DNA of 12,215 bases. Origin: JBOFHT01 sp051649785. Lineage in GTDB: Archaea > Methanobacteriota > Methanobacteria > Methanobacteriales > Methanobacteriaceae. Shown one piece after another: positions 6,827 to 12,215 of this stretch (position 1 is the stretch's first letter; every line of letters starts with the position of its first letter). The position numbers were made by a program, and so were the translations under genes. Location of the stretch: the NCBI GenBank assembly GCA_051649785.1, contig JBOFHT010000058.1, forward strand, positions 1-12,215, written 5' to 3'. A model generated the notes under the pieces. That model did no database searches and was not told where the DNA came from. It worked only from the letters and a program-made list of their open reading frames with translations.

Positions 6827-8752
6827 ATGACAAATGAAAAAACTGCTGAAAATGACCCCAAAATATTCTACCCTAATGAAGATGTAGCTAATTCATCTAA
6901 TATTAAAAATTGGAATAGCGAAATTGATAAAGGGCAGGATATTGAAGAATACTGGGCTAATGAAGCAGAACAATTTGAATGGTTTGAAAAATGGGACAAA
7001 GTTCTTGATGATTCTAATAAACCTTTCTATAAATGGTTTGTCAATGGTAAGATTAATTTAACATATAATGCTGTTGATCGTTGGATAAAAACAGAAAAAC
7101 GTAATAAAATAGCTGTACTTTATACAAATGAACGTGGTGATGAGCGTAAAATAACTTACTACGAATTATATCGTGAAGTCAATAAAATGGCTAATGCACT
7201 TAAGAATCTAGGTATTAAAAAAGGAGATGTTGTTTCAACTTATCTTCCAATGTGCCCAGAACTTATTTTTACTATGTTAGCTTGTACTAAAATAGGGGCT
7301 ATTCATAGTGTAATTTACTCAGGACTTAGTGTCGGTGGTTTTGTTGATAGAATTAACCAAGTTAATGCTAAAATTCTTGTAACTGCTGATGGAACATATA
7401 GGAGAGGCAAAATCATTAATTTAAAACAAGTTGTTGATCAAGCAATGCTTCAATGTCCTTCAATTCAAACTGTAATTCTTGTAAATCATACTGGTCGTTA
7501 TAATGATATTGCAGACTTAAGAAGTAATGAAATTTTCTATGATCGCCTTGTTAAAGGTGAGCCCGGTATTTGTGAGTGTGAAGTTCTTGATAGTGAAGAT
7601 CCATCATTTATACTTCATACTTCTGGAAGTACAGGAAAACCTAAAGGAGTTATTCATACTACTGGAGGGTACATGGTTGGTGTAGCTACTACTCTTAGAA
7701 ATGTCTTTGATATTCATGATGATGACTTATGGTGGTCTACAGGGGATGCTGGATGGATTACAGGTCACAGTTACACAGTTTATGCTCCATTACTTCTGGG
7801 TTCAACTACTTTAATTTATGAAGGGGCTCCAGATTATCCTGATCCTGGAATTTGGTGGAAACTCATTGAGACATATGGGGTATCTAAGTTTTATACTGCT
7901 CCAACAGCTATTCGTCACTTAATGAGATTTGGTAAACGTTGTGCAAGTGTTTATGACCTTAGTTCCTTAAAAGTATTAGGTAGTGTAGGTGAACCAATTA
8001 ACTACGAAGCTTGGAAATGGTTTTATGAAGAAATCGGTGGTTCAAAAGCTCCAATTATGGATACATGGTGGCAAACTGAAACAGGAATGTTTATGGTAGC
8101 TCCTATGCCAATAAGTCCTTTAAAACCAGGTTCTGCTACTAAACCACTTCCAGGAGTTCATATTGCAATTGTTGATGGAAAAGGTAATGAACTTCCTAAA
8201 GGTAAAAAAGGTTATTTAGCTATTACTAAACCATGGCCTGCTATGTTTAGGGGTCTCTATAAAGATGATAAAAGATTTGTTGATGTTTATTGGAAAGAAT
8301 GCCCTAATGGTTATTACCGAGCAGGGGATATGGCTACTATGGACGAAGATGGATATATCTGGATCCAAGGACGTAGTGATGATGTATTGAAAATAGCAGG
8401 TCATAGGGTAGGTTCAAGTGAAGTAGAATCTGCATTTACTTCACATCCTTCTGTTAATGAAGCAGCTGTTATTGGTAAAGAAGATCCAGTTAAAGGTCAG
8501 CTTATTAAGGCATTTTTAATACTAAATAAAGATTATAGTCTTGATTTACCATTTAAGGAAGGTGATTTAAATACATTACGTCAAGAGCTTATACGTCATG
8601 TGCGTTATCATTTAGGTCCAGTAGCTGTTTTAGGTGAAATAGTTGAAGTTGATAAGCTCCCTAAAACTCGTAGTGGTAAAATTATGAGGCGTATTTTACG
8701 TGCTCAAGAAGAAGGCAAAGATTTAGGTGATATTTCTACTTTAGAAGACTAA
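6827..8752 (+). CDS. acs: Acetyl-CoA synthetase, AMP-forming
   Basis: This 641-residue cytoplasmic enzyme makes acetyl-CoA from acetate, ATP and CoA by way of acetyl-AMP. Length is close to the usual 650 or so. The N-terminal ACS cap (IEEYWANEAEQFEWFEKWDKV) and all main motifs are present. These are the phosphate loop TSGSTGKPKG at 265-274, the WWSTGDAGWITGHSY stretch from 302, DTWWQTETG at 412-420, YYRAGD (usually TGD) and the hinge region DDVLKIAGHRVGSSEVESA. The end, LPKTRSGKIMRR, carries the conserved catalytic and acetylatable Lys618. Trp414/Trp415 at the acyl pocket favours acetate over longer acids, although propionate use cannot be excluded. In hydrogenotrophic gut methanogens acetate is a main carbon source, so an assimilatory role is likely. 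It stands alone with its own promoter and terminator. Confidence 0.93.
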   Translation: MTNEKTAENDPKIFYPNEDVANSSNIKNWNSEIDKGQDIEEYWANEAEQFEWFEKWDKVLDDSNKPFYKWFVNGKINLTYNAVDRWIKTEKRNKIAVLYTNERGDERKITYYELYREVNKMANALKNLGIKKGDVVSTYLPMCPELIFTMLACTKIGAIHSVIYSGLSVGGFVDRINQVNAKILVTADGTYRRGKIINLKQVVDQAMLQCPSIQTVILVNHTGRYNDIADLRSNEIFYDRLVKGEPGICECEVLDSEDPSFILHTSGSTGKPKGVIHTTGGYMVGVATTLRNVFDIHDDDLWWSTGDAGWITGHSYTVYAPLLLGSTTLIYEGAPDYPDPGIWWKLIETYGVSKFYTAPTAIRHLMRFGKRCASVYDLSSLKVLGSVGEPINYEAWKWFYEEIGGSKAPIMDTWWQTETGMFMVAPMPISPLKPGSATKPLPGVHIAIVDGKGNELPKGKKGYLAITKPWPAMFRGLYKDDKRFVDVYWKECPNGYYRAGDMATMDEDGYIWIQGRSDDVLKIAGHRVGSSEVESAFTSHPSVNEAAVIGKEDPVKGQLIKAFLILNKDYSLDLPFKEGDLNTLRQELIRHVRYHLGPVAVLGEIVEVDKLPKTRSGKIMRRILRAQEEGKDLGDISTLED

Positions 8753-8753
8753 A

Positions 8754-8828
8754 TTCCTTTTCTTCTTTTTATTTTTCTTTTCCATTTCTCTTTTTTTATT
8801 TCTTTTTTTATTTTTATCTTTTTATTTT
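8754..8828 (+). terminator. Pyrimidine-rich terminator after acs
   Basis: Immediately after the stop, about 75 bases are almost all T and C, with many runs of five to seven T and only scattered A. This is a typical archaeal oligo-T termination zone. Confidence 0.6.
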
Positions 8829-9015
8829 TGAGCTGTGGTTAAAAGACTAATTTCATGTTTTTTCTTTTTAGGATTATTACTTTGAGTGGTTAGAGATGTA
8901 TTGTTTGTTTTGGTGCTATTTGGTGCTGGGGTTTTTCCTAGCCATGACCTTCTTAAGGGGTATTAAGTCTAAACTTGTTTCTTTTTTATGAACTTTCTCA
9001 TTTTTTAACCAAATA

Positions 9016-9027
9016 TGAATTAATTCA
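9016..9027. promoter_or_regulatory. 12-bp palindrome just upstream of the RHH gene promoter
   Basis: TGAATTAATTCA is a perfect palindrome ending eight bases before the TATA box at 9035-9042. This is where an autoregulating ribbon-helix-helix protein could block or assist promoter binding. No direct proof. Confidence 0.4.
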
Positions 9028-9034
9028 ATGTAGC

Positions 9035-9042
9035 TATAAATA
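9035..9042 (+). promoter_or_regulatory. TATA box of the RHH / aldo-keto reductase unit
   Basis: TATAAATA predicts transcription start near 9063. That would place the upstream in-frame ATG (9063) at the very 5' end of the mRNA and leave a leader of about 80 nt for ATG 9147. Confidence 0.5.
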
Positions 9043-9146
9043 AATTATTTTTATGTGCAGAAATGCAAAAGTATTTTAATGCAAAAAATATAATATCCTA
9101 TAATTATAGTAAATATTATCATATCACAAACTTAGTAGGTAAAACT

Positions 9147-9311
9147 ATGATTAGAAAAGTTATTAATGTTAGAATGGATAAAGACAAAAAAACTAAATTA
9201 GAACTATTAGCAAAATTAAATAATTTATCAGCAAATGAATATATAAATCAATTAATTGATGTTGCATTAGATGAGAACAAGGAAAAAATGCTTGAATTCT
9301 TAAAAGAATAA
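9147..9311 (+). CDS. Small ribbon-helix-helix DNA-binding protein
   Basis: The product is 54 residues. The strand KVINVRMDKD, helix KKTKLELLAKLNNL, the turn SANEY and helix INQLIDVALDEN form a ribbon-helix-helix fold of the CopG/Arc/antitoxin kind; such proteins bind DNA as dimers through the strand. An ATG at 9063 would add 28 residues, but its upstream sequence has no Shine-Dalgarno, whereas AGGT at 9137-9140 lies six bases before ATG 9147, and the RHH fold begins there. No toxin gene is adjacent. The next gene, an aldo/keto reductase, starts 41 bp downstream on the same strand, so the protein may regulate that unit and itself through the palindrome at 9016-9027. A leaderless longer form from 9063 remains possible. 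Confidence 0.75.
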   Translation: MIRKVINVRMDKDKKTKLELLAKLNNLSANEYINQLIDVALDENKEKMLEFLKE

Positions 9312-9352
9312 ATATTTTTACTAATAATGTAATCATAACTGAGGTTTTTAAA

Positions 9353-10537
9353 ATGATGTATAGGAAAATGGAGAAAACAGGAGATGAACTCTCCTTATTA
9401 GGCTATGGCTGTATGAGATTTCCTAGAAGAGGAGGAATGATTGATGAGAAAAGAGCAAGAAAACAGGTTATCTCAGCTATTGAAAATGGAGTTAACTATT
9501 TTGATACAGCTTATATTTACCCTGGAAGTGAAAAAGTCCTAGGAAACATTTTAAAAGATGGATACCGAGAAAGAGTTAAAATAGCTACAAAAATGCCAAT
9601 ACTTTCTATTAAAAAAAGTCAAGATTTAAATGAAATATTTGAAAAACAATTAGAGAGACTCCAAACTGACTATATTGATTATTATCTTTTCCATAATCTT
9701 TCTACTTATGCTGAGTGGGAATTTTTAAAATCAGTTTGTGTTCTAGATTTTATTAAAACTGAAAAAGAGAAAGGAAGAATTATTAATATTGGATTCTCAT
9801 TTCATGGAAATATAGTTAGTTTCAAAGAAATTATTGATAGCTATGACTGGGATTTTTGTATGATACAATATAATTTCATAGATGAGGGTTATCAAGCAGG
9901 AACAAAGGGTTTAGAATATGCGGCATCAAGAGGCATTGGAATTATAGCAATGGAGCCTTTAAGAGGAGGAATGTTAGCAAATAAATTGCCTAAAGAAGCT
10001 AATGAATTAATCAATAATTTCACTCCCAAAATAACAGCAGCGGAATGGGCTTTTAGATGGCTTGGTGATAATCCTAATATTAATGTAGTTTTATCTGGAA
10101 TGAATAGAGAAGAAGATATAGAAGAAAACATAAATATTTTCTCAAATTGTAGTCCAAATAGTCTCAGTGATGATGAAAAAAATATGTTAGGGGCTGTAAA
10201 AGAGATAATTCATAGGAAAATTAAGGTAAATTGTACTAGTTGTGGTTATTGTCTTCCATGTCCTAAGAATGTAAATATCCCTAAGTGTTTTTCAGCTTAC
10301 AATGATAAAATGATTTTTGACTCTCTAATTGGAAAGATACAAGGTACAATGATGTACTTATTTGAGGACTTGAATCATAATTCTGGAGCAAGAAATTGTA
10401 CTAAATGTGGTGTTTGTGAAAAAAAATGCCCTCAAGACATAGCTATCATGGATGAACTGGAAAATGTTGATAAAGAATTAGATAAATGGTATTTCCGAGC
10501 TATTGCAAAGGTTGCAATAAAAGTTATGTATCGGTAG
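9353..10537 (+). CDS. Aldo/keto reductase with C-terminal 4Fe-4S motifs
   Basis: The 394-residue protein combines an aldo/keto reductase barrel (about 1-265) with a ferredoxin-like tail. The AKR tetrad is visible: Asp51 and Tyr56 in FDTAYIYP, Lys80 in ATKMP, His114 in YLFHNL. The tail has CTSCGYCLPCP (Cys294, 297, 300, 303) and a second set CTKCGVCEKKCP (Cys349, 352, 355, 359), enough for two [4Fe-4S] clusters. The family is common in anaerobes and is thought to reduce carbonyl compounds using electrons passed through the clusters; the substrate is not known. GAGGT at 9341-9345 lies seven bases before ATG 9353, and a second ATG follows at once. It is probably co-transcribed with the RHH gene 41 bp upstream. 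No transmembrane segment or signal peptide is seen, so it should be cytoplasmic. Confidence 0.88.
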   Translation: MMYRKMEKTGDELSLLGYGCMRFPRRGGMIDEKRARKQVISAIENGVNYFDTAYIYPGSEKVLGNILKDGYRERVKIATKMPILSIKKSQDLNEIFEKQLERLQTDYIDYYLFHNLSTYAEWEFLKSVCVLDFIKTEKEKGRIINIGFSFHGNIVSFKEIIDSYDWDFCMIQYNFIDEGYQAGTKGLEYAASRGIGIIAMEPLRGGMLANKLPKEANELINNFTPKITAAEWAFRWLGDNPNINVVLSGMNREEDIEENINIFSNCSPNSLSDDEKNMLGAVKEIIHRKIKVNCTSCGYCLPCPKNVNIPKCFSAYNDKMIFDSLIGKIQGTMMYLFEDLNHNSGARNCTKCGVCEKKCPQDIAIMDELENVDKELDKWYFRAIAKVAIKVMYR

Positions 10538-10544
10538 GATAGTT

Positions 10545-10580
10545 TATTGAGTTTTATTTTTATTATTTTTATTATTTTTG
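10545..10580 (+). terminator. Oligo-T terminator after the aldo/keto reductase gene
   Basis: Repeated TTTTTATTATTTTT lies directly downstream of the stop codon, typical of archaeal termination. Confidence 0.5.
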
Positions 10581-10612
10581 GTATTCTGTCCCATTGTTTG
10601 ATTAAACACTGA

Positions 10613-10631
10613 AAAAAATCGAAGATTTTTT
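10613..10631. repeat. Hairpin 1 (8-bp stem, GAA loop)
   Basis: AAAAAATC (10613-10620) pairs with GATTTTTT (10624-10631) around a three-base loop; the T run makes it terminator-like on either strand. Confidence 0.7.
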
Positions 10632-10639
10632 CTGTATCC

Positions 10640-10658
10640 AGAAAATCAGAGATTTTCT
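10640..10658. repeat. Hairpin 2 (8-bp stem, AGA loop)
   Basis: AGAAAATC (10640-10647) pairs with GATTTTCT (10651-10658). It has nearly the same stem and loop size as hairpin 1, only eight bases away, so the two may be copies of one motif. TTTTTTCT follows at 10663-10670. Confidence 0.75.
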
Positions 10659-10846
10659 ATGGTTTTTTCTAAAAAGTTTGATGTCAAAATAATCTTGATC
10701 AGGGTGAATCTTCGCTGTGGTAGTTTAGTAGATGTGAAGAGTTGGGGTATTCTTTGTAGGTGATCTTACAGAATTTTTTCTATTTATAACATTGTTTGAT
10801 GTGTTTGTATCTCTAATTTTACTATTAATTTTTACAAAAATATAAA

Positions 10847-10866
10847 TTTTTAGGCATGCCTAAAAA
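10847..10866. promoter_or_regulatory. DtxR/IdeR-like operator 1 upstream of feoB
   Basis: A perfect 20-bp palindrome with core TTAGGCATGCCTAA. TTAGG and CCTAA half-sites are characteristic of metal-dependent repressors of the DtxR/IdeR family. It ends nine bases before the TATA box, so a bound repressor would cover the BRE and TATA region. Confidence 0.75.
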
Positions 10867-10875
10867 ATAGTAACA

Positions 10876-10886
10876 TTTATATATAA
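10876..10886 (+). promoter_or_regulatory. TATA box of feoB
   Basis: TTTATATATAA lies between the two operators. Transcription should begin near 10905-10908, just before operator 2, giving a leader of about 210 nt. Confidence 0.65.
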
Positions 10887-10911
10887 TTAGAAACAACTAC
10901 TTACTATGTGA

Positions 10912-10931
10912 AATTTAGGCACACCTAAATT
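10912..10931. promoter_or_regulatory. DtxR/IdeR-like operator 2 upstream of feoB
   Basis: AATTTAGG and CCTAAATT are perfect 8-bp inverted arms around CACA. Its centre is 65 bp from that of operator 1, about six helical turns. It sits at or just after the predicted transcription start, a classic repression position. Confidence 0.72.
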
Positions 10932-10991
10932 ATCATTAATAAATATAATATTCATATGGATAATATTTGTAATATCAAAATATTTTAATTA

Positions 10992-11016
10992 AAACATTTA
11001 GTTGAAACATTTAGTT
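10992..11016. repeat. 13-bp tandem repeat in the feoB leader
   Basis: AAACATTTAGTT occurs at 10992-11003 and 11005-11016. Function unknown; possibly chance slippage in AT-rich DNA. Confidence 0.6.
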
Positions 11017-11104
11017 AAAATAATTTTGATTTATTATTTTAGTTATATACTATTGATTTAAATTCTAATCATTAATATACAACTTAAAAACAGTAAAAAA
11101 TAGT

Positions 11105-11111
11105 AGAGGTG
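11105..11111 (+). promoter_or_regulatory. Shine-Dalgarno that points to an ATT start of feoB
   Basis: AGAGGTG matches the anti-Shine-Dalgarno and is five bases before ATT at 11117. The GTG within it (11109-11111) is out of frame and is followed directly by TAA, so it is not the start. Confidence 0.65.
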
Positions 11112-11116
11112 TAAAT

Positions 11117-12215
11117 ATTAATAAAAACACTGATTTAGATAAAAAAGAAATACAGAGTGCACTTCTTGTTGGAAGTCCTAATGTTGGAAAAAGTTTAATC
11201 TTCAATAAATTAACTGGATTAACTGCAACAGTAGCAAATTATCCAGGAACTACAGTTGACATTGATAAAGGAAAGTTTAATCATAATAATAAGTCTATAA
11301 ATCTTGTTGATCCTCCAGGAATGTATGATTTAAATACTATTACTGAAGAAGAGAGAATATCTAAACTTTTAATTTTAAGTAATGATTATGATTTAATGAT
11401 TCACGTTATTGATGCTAAAAACATTGATAGATCAATTGGGCTAACATTACAGCTAATTGATGCTGGAAAAAAAGTTATTTTAGTACTTAATATGATAGAT
11501 GAACTAGAAAAAATCGGAGGAACTATCAATAAAGATGGTTTAATCAAGAAGTTAGGTATTCCTGTTATTTTAACTACAGCTATAAAAAATAAGGGGATAG
11601 ATGACTTAAAAAATACTATAACTGATTATCCATCTATTAAAAATAAAATTATATCTTCTTCTAAACATTCTTCTGAAGATAAAATATCTGTTAATTATGG
11701 CCAAGCTATGGAATCTGCAATAAATAATGTAGAATATTTATTAAAATCAGATTATCATATGAGTAAAAGAGCTATAGCTATATTATTACTTGAAAATGAT
11801 GATGATATTAAAGGAATTGTTAAAGAAAAAGAAAATAACTATAAAATTAATTCTTATGAAAATATAGATAAATTAGTCAAAGAAGCACGAAATAAGTTTG
11901 ATAATCCTATTAAATACTTAACTAAGCTCAGACTTTCAAAATATGGTGAAGAACTTAAAAATGATTATACTAATATTAAATCAAATAAAGTAATAGAAAA
12001 TATTTCTATTAGCGAAAAATTAAGTAGATTAATGATAAAACCAGTTTCAGGTTTATTAATTTTATTTGTTATCCTTTATTTTGGATTATATCAATTTGTA
12101 GGTGTTTTAGGTGCAGGAGAACTTGTAGATTTGTTAGAATCTCAAATATTTGGTGAATATATTAATCCATTTATTACTACTATTGTAACTACTTATGTTC
12201 CATGGGAAGCAATAC
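11117..12215 (+). CDS. feoB: Ferrous iron transporter FeoB, N-terminal part (runs off the window)
   Basis: Hand translation gives 366 residues before the window ends, open throughout. FeoB imports Fe(II) across the cytoplasmic membrane, using an N-terminal GTPase domain. All G motifs are visible: G1 GSPNVGKS (19-26), switch YPGTTVD (42-48), G3 DPPG (65-68), G4 NMID (125-128) and a G5-like TTA. A helical regulatory domain follows, then the first membrane segment (PVSGLLILFVILYFGLYQFV) and the start of the gate region. No ATG, GTG or TTG occurs in frame between the upstream stop at 11066 and the G1 motif; the first in-frame ATG is at 11321, inside the GTPase. The start is therefore placed at ATT 11117 on the Shine-Dalgarno and the normal short distance to G1. 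No feoA lies directly upstream. Two DtxR-like operators suggest repression by iron. Confidence 0.88.
   Translation, partial: MNKNTDLDKKEIQSALLVGSPNVGKSLIFNKLTGLTATVANYPGTTVDIDKGKFNHNNKSINLVDPPGMYDLNTITEEERISKLLILSNDYDLMIHVIDAKNIDRSIGLTLQLIDAGKKVILVLNMIDELEKIGGTINKDGLIKKLGIPVILTTAIKNKGIDDLKNTITDYPSIKNKIISSSKHSSEDKISVNYGQAMESAINNVEYLLKSDYHMSKRAIAILLLENDDDIKGIVKEKENNYKINSYENIDKLVKEARNKFDNPIKYLTKLRLSKYGEELKNDYTNIKSNKVIENISISEKLSRLMIKPVSGLLILFVILYFGLYQFVGVLGAGELVDLLESQIFGEYINPFITTIVTTYVPWEAI

Larger units (their letters stand above)
8753..9146. other. Intergenic region between acs and the RHH gene, with a G-rich patch
   Basis: After the terminator comes a stretch at about 8880-8970 that is clearly richer in G and C than any other spacer here. 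It contains a repeated TTTGGTGCT and a small hairpin (CTTAA 8952-8956 with TTAAG 8963-8967). On the minus strand, 8822-8962 is free of stop codons but has no start codon. It could be a gene remnant or a small RNA; neither is proven. Confidence 0.4.
10592..10800. repeat. Possible MITE-like element with 11-bp direct repeats
   Basis: CATTGTTTGAT occurs at 10592-10602 and again at 10790-10800. The inner ends are imperfect inverted repeats: 10602-10620 against the reverse complement of 10771-10789 match at 14 of 19 places. The interior holds two hairpins and a stretch richer in G and C than its surroundings. No transposase is encoded. It may instead be chance or a structured leader. Confidence 0.35.
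10538..11116. other. Long intergenic region upstream of feoB
   Basis: This 579-bp spacer has three parts. First is a T-rich terminator. Next, 10592-10800 is a possible inserted element: two short hairpins and a GC-richer stretch between 11-bp direct repeats. Last is the feoB control region, with two TTAGG/CCTAA operators around a TATA box and an AT-rich leader of about 210 nt. No protein gene with a start codon is visible in it. Confidence 0.65.

Noticed and set aside
8216..8404. 62-codon minus-strand frame inside acs
   Set aside because: Antisense to well-conserved acetyl-CoA synthetase motifs; no start signal and no recognisable product.
9063..9146. Longer N-terminus for the RHH protein from ATG 9063
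   Set aside because: No Shine-Dalgarno at 9063, the added residues do not belong to the fold, and ATG 9147 has AGGT at good spacing. A leaderless start cannot be fully excluded.
9892..10131. 79-codon minus-strand frame inside the aldo/keto reductase gene
   Set aside because: Antisense shadow of a clear gene; no Shine-Dalgarno or promoter.
10602..10724. 40-codon minus-strand stretch free of stops upstream of feoB
   Set aside because: No start codon or Shine-Dalgarno, and it runs through both hairpins; a run of this length is expected now and then by chance.
11109..11111. GTG as start codon of feoB
   Set aside because: It is out of frame with the GTPase and followed immediately by TAA; it is part of the Shine-Dalgarno.

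Overview
This window is very AT-rich, with T-rich spacers, archaeal-style TATA boxes and Shine-Dalgarno sites of the GAGGTG type. Three things point to a methanogen of the order Methanobacteriales, most likely Methanobrevibacter or a close relative: pseudomurein-binding repeats (pseudomurein is the wall polymer of that order), large Asn/Thr/Ser-rich 'adhesin-like' beta-helix proteins, and the overall gene style. The genus is an inference. All recognised genes lie on the + strand.

Layout. (1) 1-228 is the tail of an adhesin-like surface protein, followed by a T-rich spacer with a 49-bp direct repeat. (2) 703-4416 is a complete 1237-residue adhesin-like protein. It has a signal peptide, about 26 beta-helix repeats of about 28 residues, two Ig-like domains, a proline-rich stalk and a C-terminal membrane anchor nearly identical to that of the first gene. 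(3) 4903-6426 is a secreted protein with pseudomurein-binding repeats and a TIM-barrel glycoside-hydrolase-like domain. Regions 1-3 form a cell-surface block. (4) 6827-8752 is an AMP-forming acetyl-CoA synthetase, which would let the cell assimilate acetate. (5) 9147-9311 is a small ribbon-helix-helix protein, followed 41 bp later by an aldo/keto reductase with two C-terminal [4Fe-4S] motifs (9353-10537); the two may form an operon. (6) 10538-11116 is a long intergenic region. It holds two small hairpins, a possible short inserted element between 11-bp direct repeats, and two DtxR/IdeR-like operators on either side of a TATA box. (7) 11117 to the window end is the start of feoB, the ferrous iron transporter. 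It was identified by hand translation because it has no ATG, GTG or TTG start codon; ATT at 11117 after a good Shine-Dalgarno is the best candidate.

The most interesting points are the non-canonical start of feoB under a double iron-type operator, the wall-binding protein with a hydrolase-like barrel (a candidate pseudomurein glycosidase), the strictly alternating two-type repeat pattern in the adhesin, which breaks only at two local 84-bp duplications, and the possible MITE-like element upstream of feoB. No rRNA, tRNA, CRISPR array or transposase gene was seen.
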